A stretch of 41,604 bases of DNA from Elainella saxicola E1 (GTDB taxonomy: Bacteria; Cyanobacteriota; Cyanobacteriia; Elainellales; Elainellaceae): NCBI GenBank assembly GCA_002796835.1, contig LUGL01000103.1:1-41604 (forward strand). Direction: 5' to 3'. How positions within the stretch are numbered: the first letter of the stretch is position 1; every line of letters starts with the position of its first letter. Of this stretch, positions 7,273 to 16,096 are shown in pieces. A model generated the notes under the pieces. That model saw only the letters and a list, made by a program, of their open reading frames with translations, searched no databases and was not told where the DNA came from. Position numbers and translations under genes: made by a program.

Positions 7273-8904
7273 TTAAGTGGCGATCTGGCCTGCCATTTGC
7301 TGAAGCTGCAACACCACAAATTCAGCTGGTTTCAATGGTGCAAATCCAACCAGAATATTGACAATGCCGAGATTAATATCATTTTGCGTGGTCGTTTCGC
7401 GATCGCATTTTACAAAATAGGCTTCACGCGGCGATTGCCCCTGAAAGGCACCCTGCTGGAATAAAGTCTGCATAAACGCCCCTACATTCAGGCGAATCTG
7501 CGCCCATAGTGGTTCATCATTTGGCTCAAAAACGACCCACTTTAACCCCTGGTACAGACTTTCCTCCAGATACGATGCCAGCCGCCGCACCGGCACATAT
7601 TTCCACTCGCTGGCTTGCTGATCGGCTCCTTCCAGCGTTCTTGCTCCCCAAACCACATTGCCATAGACGGGAAAATTGCGCAGGACATTAATACCCAAGG
7701 GATTCAAGCCACCATTCTCTAAATCGGTCAGCTTTGTTTTGAGCGTAACGCCTCGCAAACTGGCCTCAATTCCGGCTGGGGCTTTCCAGACACCTCTGGT
7801 CGCATCCGTTCGCGCATAAATTCCGGCTACAGTGCCGCTGGCTCCCACTTCTCTGGGCCGAAAACTATTGAGCGGATCTGGCATCTCCAGACGCGGAAAA
7901 TAGACGGCTGCATGGCTATCGCGAGTAATGCTGCGATCCTCTAACCAGGTATCTATAGCATTCAGTCCCACTCCTGAGGGAATATCAACTAGAAAGAAAG
8001 CGCGATGATCGCGACAAAACTTGACTGCCTCATTGATCACACTTTGCATACTGCCATTGCTGAGTCGAGCCGTCGCTGGAATGCAGAGCAGATTGAAAAG
8101 ATAAGGAGCAATCCGATCGAGCGCATAAAGCCCTCCTTGTTGATTAGTCGGATCAAGAATTGCCTCGGCTGCCGCTGTGTTTTCCCAAGTTTGTGTTGTG
8201 CCTCCTGGCTCCACGCCATCGCTGCCAGCAGCATTTGCACTGGTGTCCCCTAATCCCAACTTTAAGAAGCTGGTCGTGTCTGTCACATCACTCACTTTTG
8301 CCAGCACATTAGTTCCAGTTGCAGCGGGCAATCCAGGAGAACTACCTGCTTGCAATCGAATCAGCGTTGAACGATTGTTGATCACTTCGATCGCCGCATC
8401 AGGATGGGTCGCATTCGGGCTAAGGTTGCGAAACACTTCTGAATTAACAATTCGTCTGCGCCCCTGCACTTCCTGCACTTCTCGAACCGCAAGATTAAAT
8501 AGATCTGAGCTACCGGTGTTGTGATCGACACCAACCTCCAATTTATTGCCCCAACGGCCCGGATTCGCTGCCTCGACAACCAACACGGCTTGAGGTGTAG
8601 TAGCGGCATCATTCAGTGTCCGTTTAGCGGTTTCGGCATCTGCTGCAACCCGCACCACCCAAGCTACACTACCTCCATTCAAGTAATATTGCTGGATCGC
8701 ATAACTCGCTTCACTACGGGGATCCAATCCTCCAAAAATCCGGACAAAATCCCCGAAGCTGGTAATGCGGACTGCCTGATCCAGAGGGCCACGCGGGAAA
8801 AAATCGATAAAGGCCGTGTCAGAGGTGCTGACTCCCACAATCGTGCGAACTCCGCTGGGAATCTCTTCGATGTAGACACCAGGATAACTGTAGGTTGCGG
8901 GCAT
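7273..8904 (-). CDS. Tail sheath protein of contractile injection system
   Basis: A 543-residue sheath protein. The N-terminus (YSYPGVYIEEIPSGVRTI, then VGVSTSDTAFIDFFPRG) and the C-terminal region (EPNDEPLWAQIRLNVGAFM, then LKPAEFVVLQLQQ) are diagnostic of contractile sheaths. The middle insertion (about 100-240) is the variable outer domain. It forms the helical sheath that contracts to drive the tube. It is the first gene of the operon, with AAGGAG 6 nt before the ATG and about 1 kb of gene-poor DNA upstream, so the operon promoter should lie there. A single sheath gene, rather than the three of Afp, matches simple eCIS types. Confidence 0.97.
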   Translation of the reverse strand: MPATYSYPGVYIEEIPSGVRTIVGVSTSDTAFIDFFPRGPLDQAVRITSFGDFVRIFGGLDPRSEASYAIQQYYLNGGSVAWVVRVAADAETAKRTLNDAATTPQAVLVVEAANPGRWGNKLEVGVDHNTGSSDLFNLAVREVQEVQGRRRIVNSEVFRNLSPNATHPDAAIEVINNRSTLIRLQAGSSPGLPAATGTNVLAKVSDVTDTTSFLKLGLGDTSANAAGSDGVEPGGTTQTWENTAAAEAILDPTNQQGGLYALDRIAPYLFNLLCIPATARLSNGSMQSVINEAVKFCRDHRAFFLVDIPSGVGLNAIDTWLEDRSITRDSHAAVYFPRLEMPDPLNSFRPREVGASGTVAGIYARTDATRGVWKAPAGIEASLRGVTLKTKLTDLENGGLNPLGINVLRNFPVYGNVVWGARTLEGADQQASEWKYVPVRRLASYLEESLYQGLKWVVFEPNDEPLWAQIRLNVGAFMQTLFQQGAFQGQSPREAYFVKCDRETTTQNDINLGIVNILVGFAPLKPAEFVVLQLQQMAGQIAT

Positions 8905-9144
8905 AGCTTCTCCTTATTTCGATTAGATTCAGGATTAATGAAAAACATCAACGCCAATGTTTCAATAGATTTGATCTATAGACTCGATCCATGGATTGAG
9001 AAGATAACTTGGTGAATAATGGTGACGGTTTCTTGCAAGGCTCATCCTTCGTCCCTTCCTTCACTACCGGAAGTGTACTATAGACAACATTCCTGCACAC
9101 AGTAATCGCTTCAAGAACAGGAATCAAATCAAACAGAATTTCTT

Positions 9145-9166
9145 GTAGTGAGCATCTTGCTCGCCC
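9145..9166. repeat. Partial copy of dispersed hairpin repeat
   Basis: GTAGTGAGCATCTTGCTCGC matches the left arm of the element at 38213-38258 (GTAGTGCGGGCATCCTGCCCGC), with GAGCA/TGCTC forming an internal hairpin. Similar GAGCATCTTGCTC units are dispersed in many cyanobacterial genomes. Confidence 0.6.
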
Positions 9167-9369
9167 AGATCGTCAGAAAGACAATGTCAAACATGTTAGA
9201 CGATTTAATCTACGATCCTAAGCATATTTCAAATAATGAATAGGAGAAACTGTAGAACGAATAGGTAGGAACAAGCACAGCGATCGCTTGACCCACAAAT
9301 GCTCGACAATTGCAAGTTGGCACCATGCAGCTTACGAGCGGTGTGATCATTATTTTTAAGCTCTACAAC

Positions 9370-9432
9370 GAAAACTTGATAGCGATCATAGATGCAGCCT
9401 TCCCCACACCTGGAATGCTGACAATCACCAGC
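9370..9432 (-). pseudogene. Possible decayed IS110-type transposase fragment
   Basis: On the minus strand one frame reads LVIVSIPGVGKAASMIAIKF before a stop. This resembles the helix-hairpin-helix of IS110-family transposases (SIPGxGxxTA). No start codon, no catalytic region and no flanking repeats are visible, so it is at best a remnant and may be chance. Confidence 0.25.
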
Positions 9433-9929
9433 GAATCTATTTATCTAGATATTGACTGAGAGTAGTCTAGCGCTAGTGAACCGAAACGAATTTTTAGATA
9501 ACCTGCACCACAAGCCATGCCATCATCTAATGACAGCAAGTAATCGATAACGAGGTCAGCTCAAGTGCACTCTAACCGGAGCATTATCTTGAGAAGATTT
9601 CCTAAGAAGCGATGTTTGAATGTATTGCCAATCATACTCTCAAAAGCATCGAAAAATTTCACTTGTTACAAAAAATCTCCTTGCTTGTTATAGAAATTAG
9701 CACTTGGTTGCAAAAGCGTTGTAAAAGTAAAAATTTCCAGCTAAAACTGTAGCTAAAAATTCTCTTCTGATAGAAGTCATCTAGCTTGACCTGGGACATC
9801 TTGATTATTACTACTGTAGCGATAGTCATAATTTACACCTGATTATTTTCGGTATCGAGAAAGTTCAAGCTGAGATAAATCGTAGAATCCACACTTTGTA
9901 AGGCTTTGAATTTTTGAGATTTATCGATT

Positions 9930-10178
9930 GTGAAACTGCTGGTATCTAAAGAAAAGACGCCGATCGCCATACTCGGATGCAATCACCCTAGAGGCCGTAT
10001 CGATCGACGCTACTCTTTTGAGTTGAATGAATATCAGGCTCAATACATTTTTGGCATTTGCCGCATTGTACAAACTTTTGCTTGGGTCTGGTATACCCCC
10101 CAAGGGTACTGTTTCTTGATGGAACTCGATCGAACGTTGAACGATCGCCCCTCAATTAAGCGGTATGCTGCAAAGTAA
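9930..10178 (+). CDS. Hypothetical protein, 82 aa
   Basis: A GTG-started frame of 82 residues ending 20 bp before the methyltransferase ATG. It has a mixed composition with an aromatic-rich centre (FAWVWYTPQGYCFLMEL) and contains GATCG octamers like the coding DNA around it. There is no good ribosome site and I recognise no family. Its position, same strand and tight spacing to the next gene make it a plausible small gene, but it could be chance. Confidence 0.35.
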   Translation: MKLLVSKEKTPIAILGCNHPRGRIDRRYSFELNEYQAQYIFGICRIVQTFAWVWYTPQGYCFLMELDRTLNDRPSIKRYAAK

Positions 10179-10198
10179 GTCTCAACTTGAAGAAGATC

Positions 10199-11404
10199 AT
10201 GACTGCCCGATCGCCCGGTATTGCCGAAAATAATCCCCAACTTTGCCAGATCATTGTCGATCACATTCTTACTCAAGCCGATCGCCGGATTTCCTTTGCT
10301 GAATTCATGGAGTTAGCGCTCTATCATCCGCAGCATGGTTACTACACAACCAATTCCAGCAGCGAAGGTATCCAGCGCGACTTTTTTACCTCACCGCATT
10401 TAGGGCGTGACTTTGGTGAACTGCTGGCCGTTCAGTTTGCTGAAATGTGGGAATTACTCGATCGACCTCGGCCCTTCACGCTAGTGGAAATGGGAACCGG
10501 ACAGGGATTGCTCGTCGCGGATATCGTGCGCTATTTGCATCGGCATCAGTTTGAATGCTTTGAGGCATTGGAATATCTGATTCTGGAAAAATCGATCGGG
10601 CTGATCGCTGCTCAGCAGGAACGCCTGCAAAACTTGACCCAATCCTGGGATGGCTTGCAGTGGCGAACCTGGTCAGACATTCCAACCGGATCGATCGTCG
10701 GCTGCTGTTTCTCGAATGAGTTGGTCGATGCCTTTCCAGTGCATCTGGTGCAAACCGAAGCAGGTGAGTTGCAAGAAGTGTATGTGACGATCGATTCACT
10801 AGACCAGAGCTTCAAAGAAATCCTGGGTCCGCTTTCAACCCCGCGACTGCTCGACTATTTCAAACTCGTTGGCATTGATTTGTTGAGCGATCGCTATCCC
10901 AAACCCTACCGAACTGAAGTGAATTTGGCCGCACTGGATTGGATGACGACGGTGGCCGATCGACTACAGCAGGGCTATGTTTTGACGATCGATTATGGCT
11001 ATAAGGCCGATCGCTACTACAGCCCTACCCGTTCTGAAGGAACGCTGCAATGCTATTTCCAGCATCGTCACCACAATGATCCCTATTGGGCGATCGGCTA
11101 TCAAGACATCACGGCCCATGTGGACTTTACCGCTCTGGAGCGACAGGGCAAACAAGCCGGACTACAACCGATTGAATTCACGCAGCAGGGCCTTTTCTTA
11201 ATGGCGCTCGGTTTGGGCGATCGACTCAATGCCCTTTCCAGCCCCAATCCTGAGTTGACGGTACAAGACATTCTGCAACGCCGCGAAACTTTGCATGCCC
11301 TGATCGATCCGAATGGCCTCGGCAATTTTGGCGTCCTGATTCAAAGCAAAGGTCAAGACAATCGATCGCCGCTGAAAGGACTGACCATTCCGCCATTATT
11401 TTAG
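10199..11404 (+). CDS. MidA/NDUFAF7-type class I SAM-dependent methyltransferase
   Basis: About 401 residues. The N-terminal region has ISFAEFMELALYHPQHGYY and DFFTSPHLGRDFGELLA, both characteristic of the MidA/NDUFAF7 (DUF185) family. Motif I, the SAM-binding loop, is LVEMGTGQGLL at about 99-109. The relative in mitochondria methylates an arginine on a complex I subunit; in cyanobacteria the substrate is not known, though the NDH-1 complex is an obvious candidate. I prefer the ATG at 10199 (AAGAAG about 6 nt upstream) over a TTG at 10187. It opens a plus-strand run followed by hemD 101 bp later. Confidence 0.9.
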   Translation: MTARSPGIAENNPQLCQIIVDHILTQADRRISFAEFMELALYHPQHGYYTTNSSSEGIQRDFFTSPHLGRDFGELLAVQFAEMWELLDRPRPFTLVEMGTGQGLLVADIVRYLHRHQFECFEALEYLILEKSIGLIAAQQERLQNLTQSWDGLQWRTWSDIPTGSIVGCCFSNELVDAFPVHLVQTEAGELQEVYVTIDSLDQSFKEILGPLSTPRLLDYFKLVGIDLLSDRYPKPYRTEVNLAALDWMTTVADRLQQGYVLTIDYGYKADRYYSPTRSEGTLQCYFQHRHHNDPYWAIGYQDITAHVDFTALERQGKQAGLQPIEFTQQGLFLMALGLGDRLNALSSPNPELTVQDILQRRETLHALIDPNGLGNFGVLIQSKGQDNRSPLKGLTIPPLF

Positions 11405-11505
11405 GAACCCCTGTTTTAGAAATCAGGTAGAAACAGAATCAGCGATCATCTGCTTTTCCCTTTGCCAATAACGCTGCACAATAGGGATGCTAACTTGATG
11501 AGATC

Positions 11506-12297
11506 ATGACTGTGTCCGTTTTGCCGCTGTTCAATAAAACAATTTTGGTCACCCGCTCGGCTGGCCAATCGAGTCAGTTTACGCAACTGTTGCAGAGCCA
11601 AGGGGCAACGGTGCTAGAAATGCCAGCGATCGAAATCATGCCGCCTTCGAGTTGGCAACTCCTCGATCGGGCGATCGCAGCACTGGCTGATTTTGACTGG
11701 CTGATTTTAACCTCGACGAATGCTGTGGACTATTTTTTTGAGCGGTTAGCAGCACATCAAAACGCGCTGGCTGCGCTGGCTGATGTGAAAATTGCGGTGG
11801 TGGGTCAAAAAACTGCGGCAAAGCTAGAACAGCAGGGCAGAAGCGCCGATTTTATTCCGCCTAACTTTGTAGCAGATTCGCTGGTTGAGCATTTCCCAGA
11901 AGCGGTCAGTAACCTGAAGATCCTCTTTCCTCGTGTAGAAACCGGTGGACGAGAGGTGCTGGTGAAAGAACTCACTGCGCGGGGGGCAGAAGTTGTTGAG
12001 GTGCCTGCCTATCAGTCGGGCTGTGCCCAATCGATTCCGATGACTGTCAAAACTGCTTTGTTGCAAGGCACGATCGACCTCGTCACGTTTGCCAGCTCTA
12101 AAACCGTAAATTGTTTTTGTCAGTTAGTTGAACCTTTGGCCATTTCAGTGCCGCTGATTGCTTCGATCGGTCCACAAACTTCAGCCACCTGCCAGCAGCG
12201 ATTTGGTCGCGTGGATATTGAAGCAGAAGATTATACTTTGGAGGGCCTGACGCAAGCGATCGTGAACTGGGTACGACAGCAGGCTTCTAACTCATAA
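11506..12297 (+). CDS. hemD: Uroporphyrinogen-III synthase
   Basis: A 263-residue HemD, near the usual 250-270. It starts FNKTILVTRSAGQSSQFTQLLQSQGA, followed by LEMPAIEI and DWLILTSTNAVDYFFERL. The second lobe has LFPRVETGGREVLVKELTARGAEVVEVPAYQS and DLVTFASSKTVNCF, then ASIGPQTSATCQ. The enzyme closes hydroxymethylbilane into uroporphyrinogen III with ring D inversion, the branch point for heme, chlorophyll, bilins and corrinoids. Sequence conservation in this family is low, but these blocks are typical. coaE follows 15 bp later and is probably co-transcribed. Confidence 0.95.
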   Translation: MTVSVLPLFNKTILVTRSAGQSSQFTQLLQSQGATVLEMPAIEIMPPSSWQLLDRAIAALADFDWLILTSTNAVDYFFERLAAHQNALAALADVKIAVVGQKTAAKLEQQGRSADFIPPNFVADSLVEHFPEAVSNLKILFPRVETGGREVLVKELTARGAEVVEVPAYQSGCAQSIPMTVKTALLQGTIDLVTFASSKTVNCFCQLVEPLAISVPLIASIGPQTSATCQQRFGRVDIEAEDYTLEGLTQAIVNWVRQQASNS

Positions 12298-12312
12298 CTT
12301 CTGATTGTTTCT

Positions 12313-12966
12313 ATGGATGAGGTTGTCAACTCGACAATGCAGGTTGTCTCGGCCTATCGGCCCCCTTTAGCCCGTGTGATTGGAATTACGGGTGGGGTTG
12401 GCATGGGTAAAACTACCGTTTCGAATTACCTGACGGCTACTTATCATCTGCCTGTGTTAGATGCCGATCTCTATGCTCGACGGGCGGTTGAACCGGGCTC
12501 CCAAGTCCTTGACCAAATTCAGGAACGCTATGGGGCTACGATTCTGCTGCCAAATGGAACGATCGATCGAACCCGACTGGGAGACATCGTCTTCAATAAT
12601 CCAGCCGAGCGGCAGTGGCTCGAGCAGCAAATTCATCCCTATGTCCGCGATTGCATCGAGCAAGACTTGCAAATCTTGGCTGATCAGGGGCATCAAACGG
12701 CTGTGGTGGTGATTCCTTTACTGTTTGAGGCGCGGATGACCGATCTGACAACCGAAATTTGGGTGATTCGCTCCAGTGCCGATCAGCAAGTCGAACGATT
12801 GCAGCAGCGCGATCGGCTCAACCTGGCCCAGATTCAAGCCCGGATTGGCAGCCAAATGGCAATCGAAAAGAAAATGGAGCAGGCCGATGTAGTGCTTGAC
12901 AATACCTCAACGCCTGAAGTCCTGTTTCAACAGATCGATCGCATCCTGAAGACCCCTTCTGCCTAA
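12313..12966 (+). CDS. coaE: Dephospho-CoA kinase
   Basis: A 217-residue P-loop kinase that phosphorylates the 3'-hydroxyl of dephospho-CoA, the last step of coenzyme A synthesis. The P-loop is GITGGVGMGKTT at about 24-35, followed by LPVLDADLYARRAVEPGSQ, LGDIVFNNPAERQWLEQQIHPYV, VVVIPLLFEA and QQRDRL with the lid arginine. The N-terminus has about 20 residues more than most homologues, so a later start is possible, although no other ATG is better placed. It follows hemD by 15 bp. Confidence 0.95.
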   Translation: MDEVVNSTMQVVSAYRPPLARVIGITGGVGMGKTTVSNYLTATYHLPVLDADLYARRAVEPGSQVLDQIQERYGATILLPNGTIDRTRLGDIVFNNPAERQWLEQQIHPYVRDCIEQDLQILADQGHQTAVVVIPLLFEARMTDLTTEIWVIRSSADQQVERLQQRDRLNLAQIQARIGSQMAIEKKMEQADVVLDNTSTPEVLFQQIDRILKTPSA

Positions 12967-12996
12967 AACACTGGCTGCTGAAAACACTGGCTGCTG
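12965..12996. repeat. 16-bp perfect tandem duplication after coaE
   Basis: AAAACACTGGCTGCTG occurs twice end to end, immediately after the coaE stop codon, with a partial third copy (AAAACA). It is non-coding and makes no obvious terminator. Confidence 0.9.
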
Positions 12997-13095
12997 AAAA
13001 CATGGACTGAGACGATCCACCAAATTCGACAAACCGCAATCAAAAGATGGCGCTAAAGTAGATCTGCGGTATTCATTGCGATTCGTACAGTTGGC

Positions 13096-13917
13096 ATGAG
13101 CAGTTTTCCCGATCACCAGCCGCCCGATTCTTCTTCCCAAGCAAGCGATCAGTCTTCGGCAGCTGAACGAGAACGCCTTGCCCGAGAACTGGAGGAAGTC
13201 GAAGCAGAATTAAGCTATCAATCGGCACCGGCCTCTGAGACGATCGCAACCCCTTCTAATTACGTCACAACTGCCAGTCCGCCGCTGAAGATGGTGGAGA
13301 CTGCGTTTTTGGCCAGCACGGCAGGTTTGCTGTGGCTCGTCAGCTATTACCTCAGCATCGGTCCCTGGATGCGGATTCTGTTTCCGTTGCCGATCGCTAT
13401 GGTTTATTTGCGCTGGGGTCATCGAGCGGCCTGGATGTCAGCCATTGTTTGTGGGTTGCTGCTGGCCGTGCTAATGGGTCCCTATCTCAGCCTGCTGTTT
13501 TGCATTCCCTATGGGGTGCTAGGGGTTCAGCTAGGTTTCATGTGGAAACGACGATCGCCCTGGTTACCCTCGATCGCAACGGGTACTTTAATTTCCACAT
13601 TTGGTTTCTTCCTGCGCATGGCGCTGCTGTCAGTCTTTTTAGGGGAAGATCTCTGGAGCTATTTGACCAGCCGAATTACGGATCTAATTCAGTGGTTCCT
13701 CACCAAATTTGTAGACTGGGGTCTGTTGGGCCTGGATGTGCTAGGAGACACCAATTTAACTGCTGTCCAGATTGTGACGGTGGGAGTCGTTCTGTTAAGT
13801 GACTTTGTCTACCTGTTCACGGTGCATCTGGCTGGCTGGCTGCTGCTAGAGCGTTTGGGCAATCCAATCCCCGATCCACCTCGCTGGGTACAAGTGCTGA
13901 TGGAAGAGGAAAAATAG
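13096..13917 (+). CDS. DUF2232-type integral membrane protein
   Basis: A 273-residue protein with a soluble, charged N-terminus (about 1-60; a short acidic helix with ERERLARELEEVEAEL) and about six hydrophobic segments between about 62 and 262. The pattern of TM segments with SIGPWMRILFPLPIAMVYLRWG and FCIPYGVLGVQLGFMW fits the DUF2232 family, which is conserved in cyanobacteria and Firmicutes and resembles small-substrate ECF-like or YybS-like membrane proteins. The function is unknown. It lies 129 bp after coaE and 42 bp before the CobT-like gene; the plus-strand run suggests shared transcription. Confidence 0.85.
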   Translation: MSSFPDHQPPDSSSQASDQSSAAERERLARELEEVEAELSYQSAPASETIATPSNYVTTASPPLKMVETAFLASTAGLLWLVSYYLSIGPWMRILFPLPIAMVYLRWGHRAAWMSAIVCGLLLAVLMGPYLSLLFCIPYGVLGVQLGFMWKRRSPWLPSIATGTLISTFGFFLRMALLSVFLGEDLWSYLTSRITDLIQWFLTKFVDWGLLGLDVLGDTNLTAVQIVTVGVVLLSDFVYLFTVHLAGWLLLERLGNPIPDPPRWVQVLMEEEK

Positions 13918-13932
13918 GCAGGCTGTTTTTGG

Positions 13933-13974
13933 TGATTCGCATTTAATGATTCGTATCTAATGATTCGCATCTAT
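13933..13974 (+). repeat. Three tandem 14-bp copies across the CobT-like start codon
   Basis: The copies are TGATTCGCATTTAA (13933-13946), TGATTCGTATCTAA (13947-13960) and TGATTCGCATCTAT (13961-13974). Each begins inside a GTG or ATG start. The first two read as four-codon ORFs (M-I-R-I, stop) ending in TAATG, so each stop overlaps the next start by one base; the third is the true gene start. Upstream translation could therefore feed by reinitiation into the gene. Confidence 0.85.
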
Positions 13975-15150
13975 ACCCAAGCCGATCGCGCTCAATGGTG
14001 GCTTCAGCAGTTCCGTTCTCGTCCGCCTCTGTTGGCCTGCGTTTTGGGATTTACAGCAACTGGCCTGATTCCAGGCATTTCTGCAGCGGGTGCAACGCCT
14101 GCCGATCGCGAAAAAACCGCCCTGGCTGATGCGGAATTTTTGCTGCGCGGTCCCCAGTTCAATCCCACCTATGCATTGCCGCCCTTAATTGCAGGTGCTT
14201 CTCCGGTGCTGATCACGCGTGCGGTGACACAGGCTCAACAGATTCCCGTGCAAATCTTCAACGCCGGACTGTTGCATGCTCCTTCTGTACCCATGATCGA
14301 TCTGGGGGGTCAGCCTGCTCGTTGCCTTAGCCAAGCCAATGCCCTGGATCGATCGATCGTGCAGCATTTATTTCAGCAAGGATTGGAGTGGGGCAACCGC
14401 TTAGCCACTCAGGCCAGCTATTTAATTTTGTCGGAATGTGTGGTGGGCGGCACAACTACAGCTCTAGCGATTCTGACGGGATTGGGCTGGGATGCCAGTG
14501 GCAAGGTGAACAGCAGCCATCCGACTTGCAATCATGCTCAGAAGTGGCAGGTAGTGCAGACAGGCTTAGCGGCCTTTGCCAAGCATTCGATCGATTCAAC
14601 TCCGTTCCATCCCTTCGATTTAGTTGCAGCGGTAGGCGATCCGATGCAGATCGTGGTGGCTGGTATGACGATCGCGGCCAGTCGAACCGGTGGGGTGTTG
14701 TTGGCAGGTGGCACGCAGATGCTAGCCGTTTATGCCTTAACGCAGGCAATCGCCCAGACAGAACAGCTCACCTGGCAACCGGAACAGGTTGTCGTTGGCA
14801 CAACTCGCTGGGTGGCGGAAGATTTGACGGGGGATACAGTTGGTCTGGCTGCCCTGCTGGAAGTTCCGTTAGTGGCAACTCAGCTCAGTTTTGCAGAGGC
14901 GCGCTATGCCACCTTACGAGCCTATGAGCAGGGGTATGTCAAAGAAGGCGTTGGGGCAGGAGGAAGCGCGATCGCTGCTCATTTGTACCAGAATTGGCAC
15001 CAGACTGATTTGCTGCAAGCGATCGAACAAGTGGCGGATGAAGTGGCAGAAATAGAAAAAACGAAGCGATCGGCGGGTGCCTGTGGGCCAAGGAGCAGCC
15101 GATCACAGACCGAAAGACCGAACGCTTCGCAATCAGCAAGTGAAAAATAA
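13960..15150 (+). CDS. CobT-like (UPF0284) phosphoribosyltransferase family protein
   Basis: A 396-residue protein. The pattern ACVLGFTATGLIPGISAAGATP near the start, LPPLIAGASPVLITRAV, then EWGNRLATQASYLILSECVVGGTTTALAILTGLG and a GAGGSAIAAHL block near the C-terminus fit the UPF0284/TIGR00303 family. This family is related to nicotinate-nucleotide:dimethylbenzimidazole phosphoribosyltransferase (CobT) of the lower-ligand pathway of cobamides, but an actual substrate is not established. The last 35 residues (KTKRSAGACGPRSS onward) are charged and low-complexity, a likely non-conserved tail. The start is preceded by the triplicated start region. The 3' end is 15 bp from the convergent next gene. 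Confidence 0.88.
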   Translation: MIRIYTQADRAQWWLQQFRSRPPLLACVLGFTATGLIPGISAAGATPADREKTALADAEFLLRGPQFNPTYALPPLIAGASPVLITRAVTQAQQIPVQIFNAGLLHAPSVPMIDLGGQPARCLSQANALDRSIVQHLFQQGLEWGNRLATQASYLILSECVVGGTTTALAILTGLGWDASGKVNSSHPTCNHAQKWQVVQTGLAAFAKHSIDSTPFHPFDLVAAVGDPMQIVVAGMTIAASRTGGVLLAGGTQMLAVYALTQAIAQTEQLTWQPEQVVVGTTRWVAEDLTGDTVGLAALLEVPLVATQLSFAEARYATLRAYEQGYVKEGVGAGGSAIAAHLYQNWHQTDLLQAIEQVADEVAEIEKTKRSAGACGPRSSRSQTERPNASQSASEK

Positions 15151-15165
15151 TCAGGGGAAGTAAAG

Positions 15166-15549
15166 TTATTGAATTCGTTTAGCAATCAGTTGTTCTTCGA
15201 GGGCTGCAATCCGGTTATAGGCTGCCGTCAGTTGAGCAGTCAGCCGCTGAATTTGGATTTCTGGAGTGAGGTTACGATCACCGCTGTGAGAATCACTGTC
15301 AGAGTAAGCAGAATCAGCCAGAATATCTTTATGTTCCATTGCTGATTCGTTAGAGTAGCGGCTCTGATAAGCATGATAGGTGAGACGCCCTTGGCTCTGC
15401 TCATAGGCAGACTCAAGAGAACGATCTCCGTTAAGTCGCTTGAGAGCTGACAAAACTTCAGTCGTTTGATAACTCAACTGCTCAATCATCCGATGCAGCG
15501 CGTCAACTTTGATATCCAATGCGGAAACTTGGTCTTGAATGGCTTCCAT
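15166..15549 (-). CDS. Coiled-coil hypothetical protein, 127 aa
   Basis: A small protein with two heptad-like helices: about 1-40 (IQDQVSALDIKVDALHRMIEQL) and about 98-123 (IQRLTAQLTAAYNRIAALEEQL). A Ser/Asp/Tyr-rich segment (SAYSDSDSHSGDRN) lies between. I do not recognise a family. The helices suggest oligomerisation. No strong ribosome site is seen before the ATG. It converges on the CobT-like gene, with 15 bp between stops. Confidence 0.7.
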   Translation of the reverse strand: MEAIQDQVSALDIKVDALHRMIEQLSYQTTEVLSALKRLNGDRSLESAYEQSQGRLTYHAYQSRYSNESAMEHKDILADSAYSDSDSHSGDRNLTPEIQIQRLTAQLTAAYNRIAALEEQLIAKRIQ

Positions 15550-16096
15550 TTGACGCTCATCTTTCTAATTAAGGTTGCTCATATCTTAAAGAGAAAATCG
15601 TCAGCCTTGTCTGATATTCCTGAATCATTTAACCTTTAGTCGCTCGAGCAGCGAGCGATCGGCTGAGTTCAAATTAGCGTGAGATAGATAGGCTAAAACG
15701 CTTGAATAATCAGGCTTTGACAAGAAGTATTTCTCTAGATAATGCCCATCAGAATATGAGAAAAATAATCTCGACAGGCTGCCAGTTGTCAATAGGAAGC
15801 AGCTCTAAAAATATGGCGATGATGACATGAATCGTGATCTGCTGATGCAAACGATTGCTGAAAGTAATTCTCTACACAAAAACTTAGTAAGTTTCAGCCA
15901 GTTGTCGGAATTCAAACTGCATTCTTTACGGCACTGGATAGTTTTTCTGAAATGACCAGTTAAGTTGATAGATACAAAGACAACCGCTTTACCATTCCAG
16001 AAATTCTCAGAACACTTAGGATAAATAGAGCGTCTAGCCAGTAATCTTGAGATTGCCCCAGTTGGATGATGAGCTGGGCAGAGGACTAAAAGCACG
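15550..16096. other. Gene-poor spacer before the solute-binding lipoprotein
   Basis: I see no credible gene. A short perfect hairpin, CGCTCG-AGCAG-CGAGCG, sits at 15641-15657 but lacks a T-run on either side. The spacer should contain divergent promoters for the coiled-coil protein (minus) and the lipoprotein (plus); none can be placed firmly. Confidence 0.5.

Larger units (their letters stand above)
8905..9929. other. Gene-poor 1-kb leader of the eCIS operon
   Basis: No convincing gene on either strand. It should hold the promoter of the sheath gene. Within it I see one HIP1 octamer near 9283, a partial copy of a dispersed hairpin repeat (9145-9166), and a short stretch on the minus strand (about 9370-9432) that reads like a decayed transposase fragment. 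No promoter hexamers are clear enough to mark. Confidence 0.6.

Noticed and set aside
8521-9015. 164-codon plus-strand frame over the start of the sheath gene
   Set aside because: It is antisense to a clear sheath N-terminus and runs into spacer; no ribosome site and no recognisable domain.
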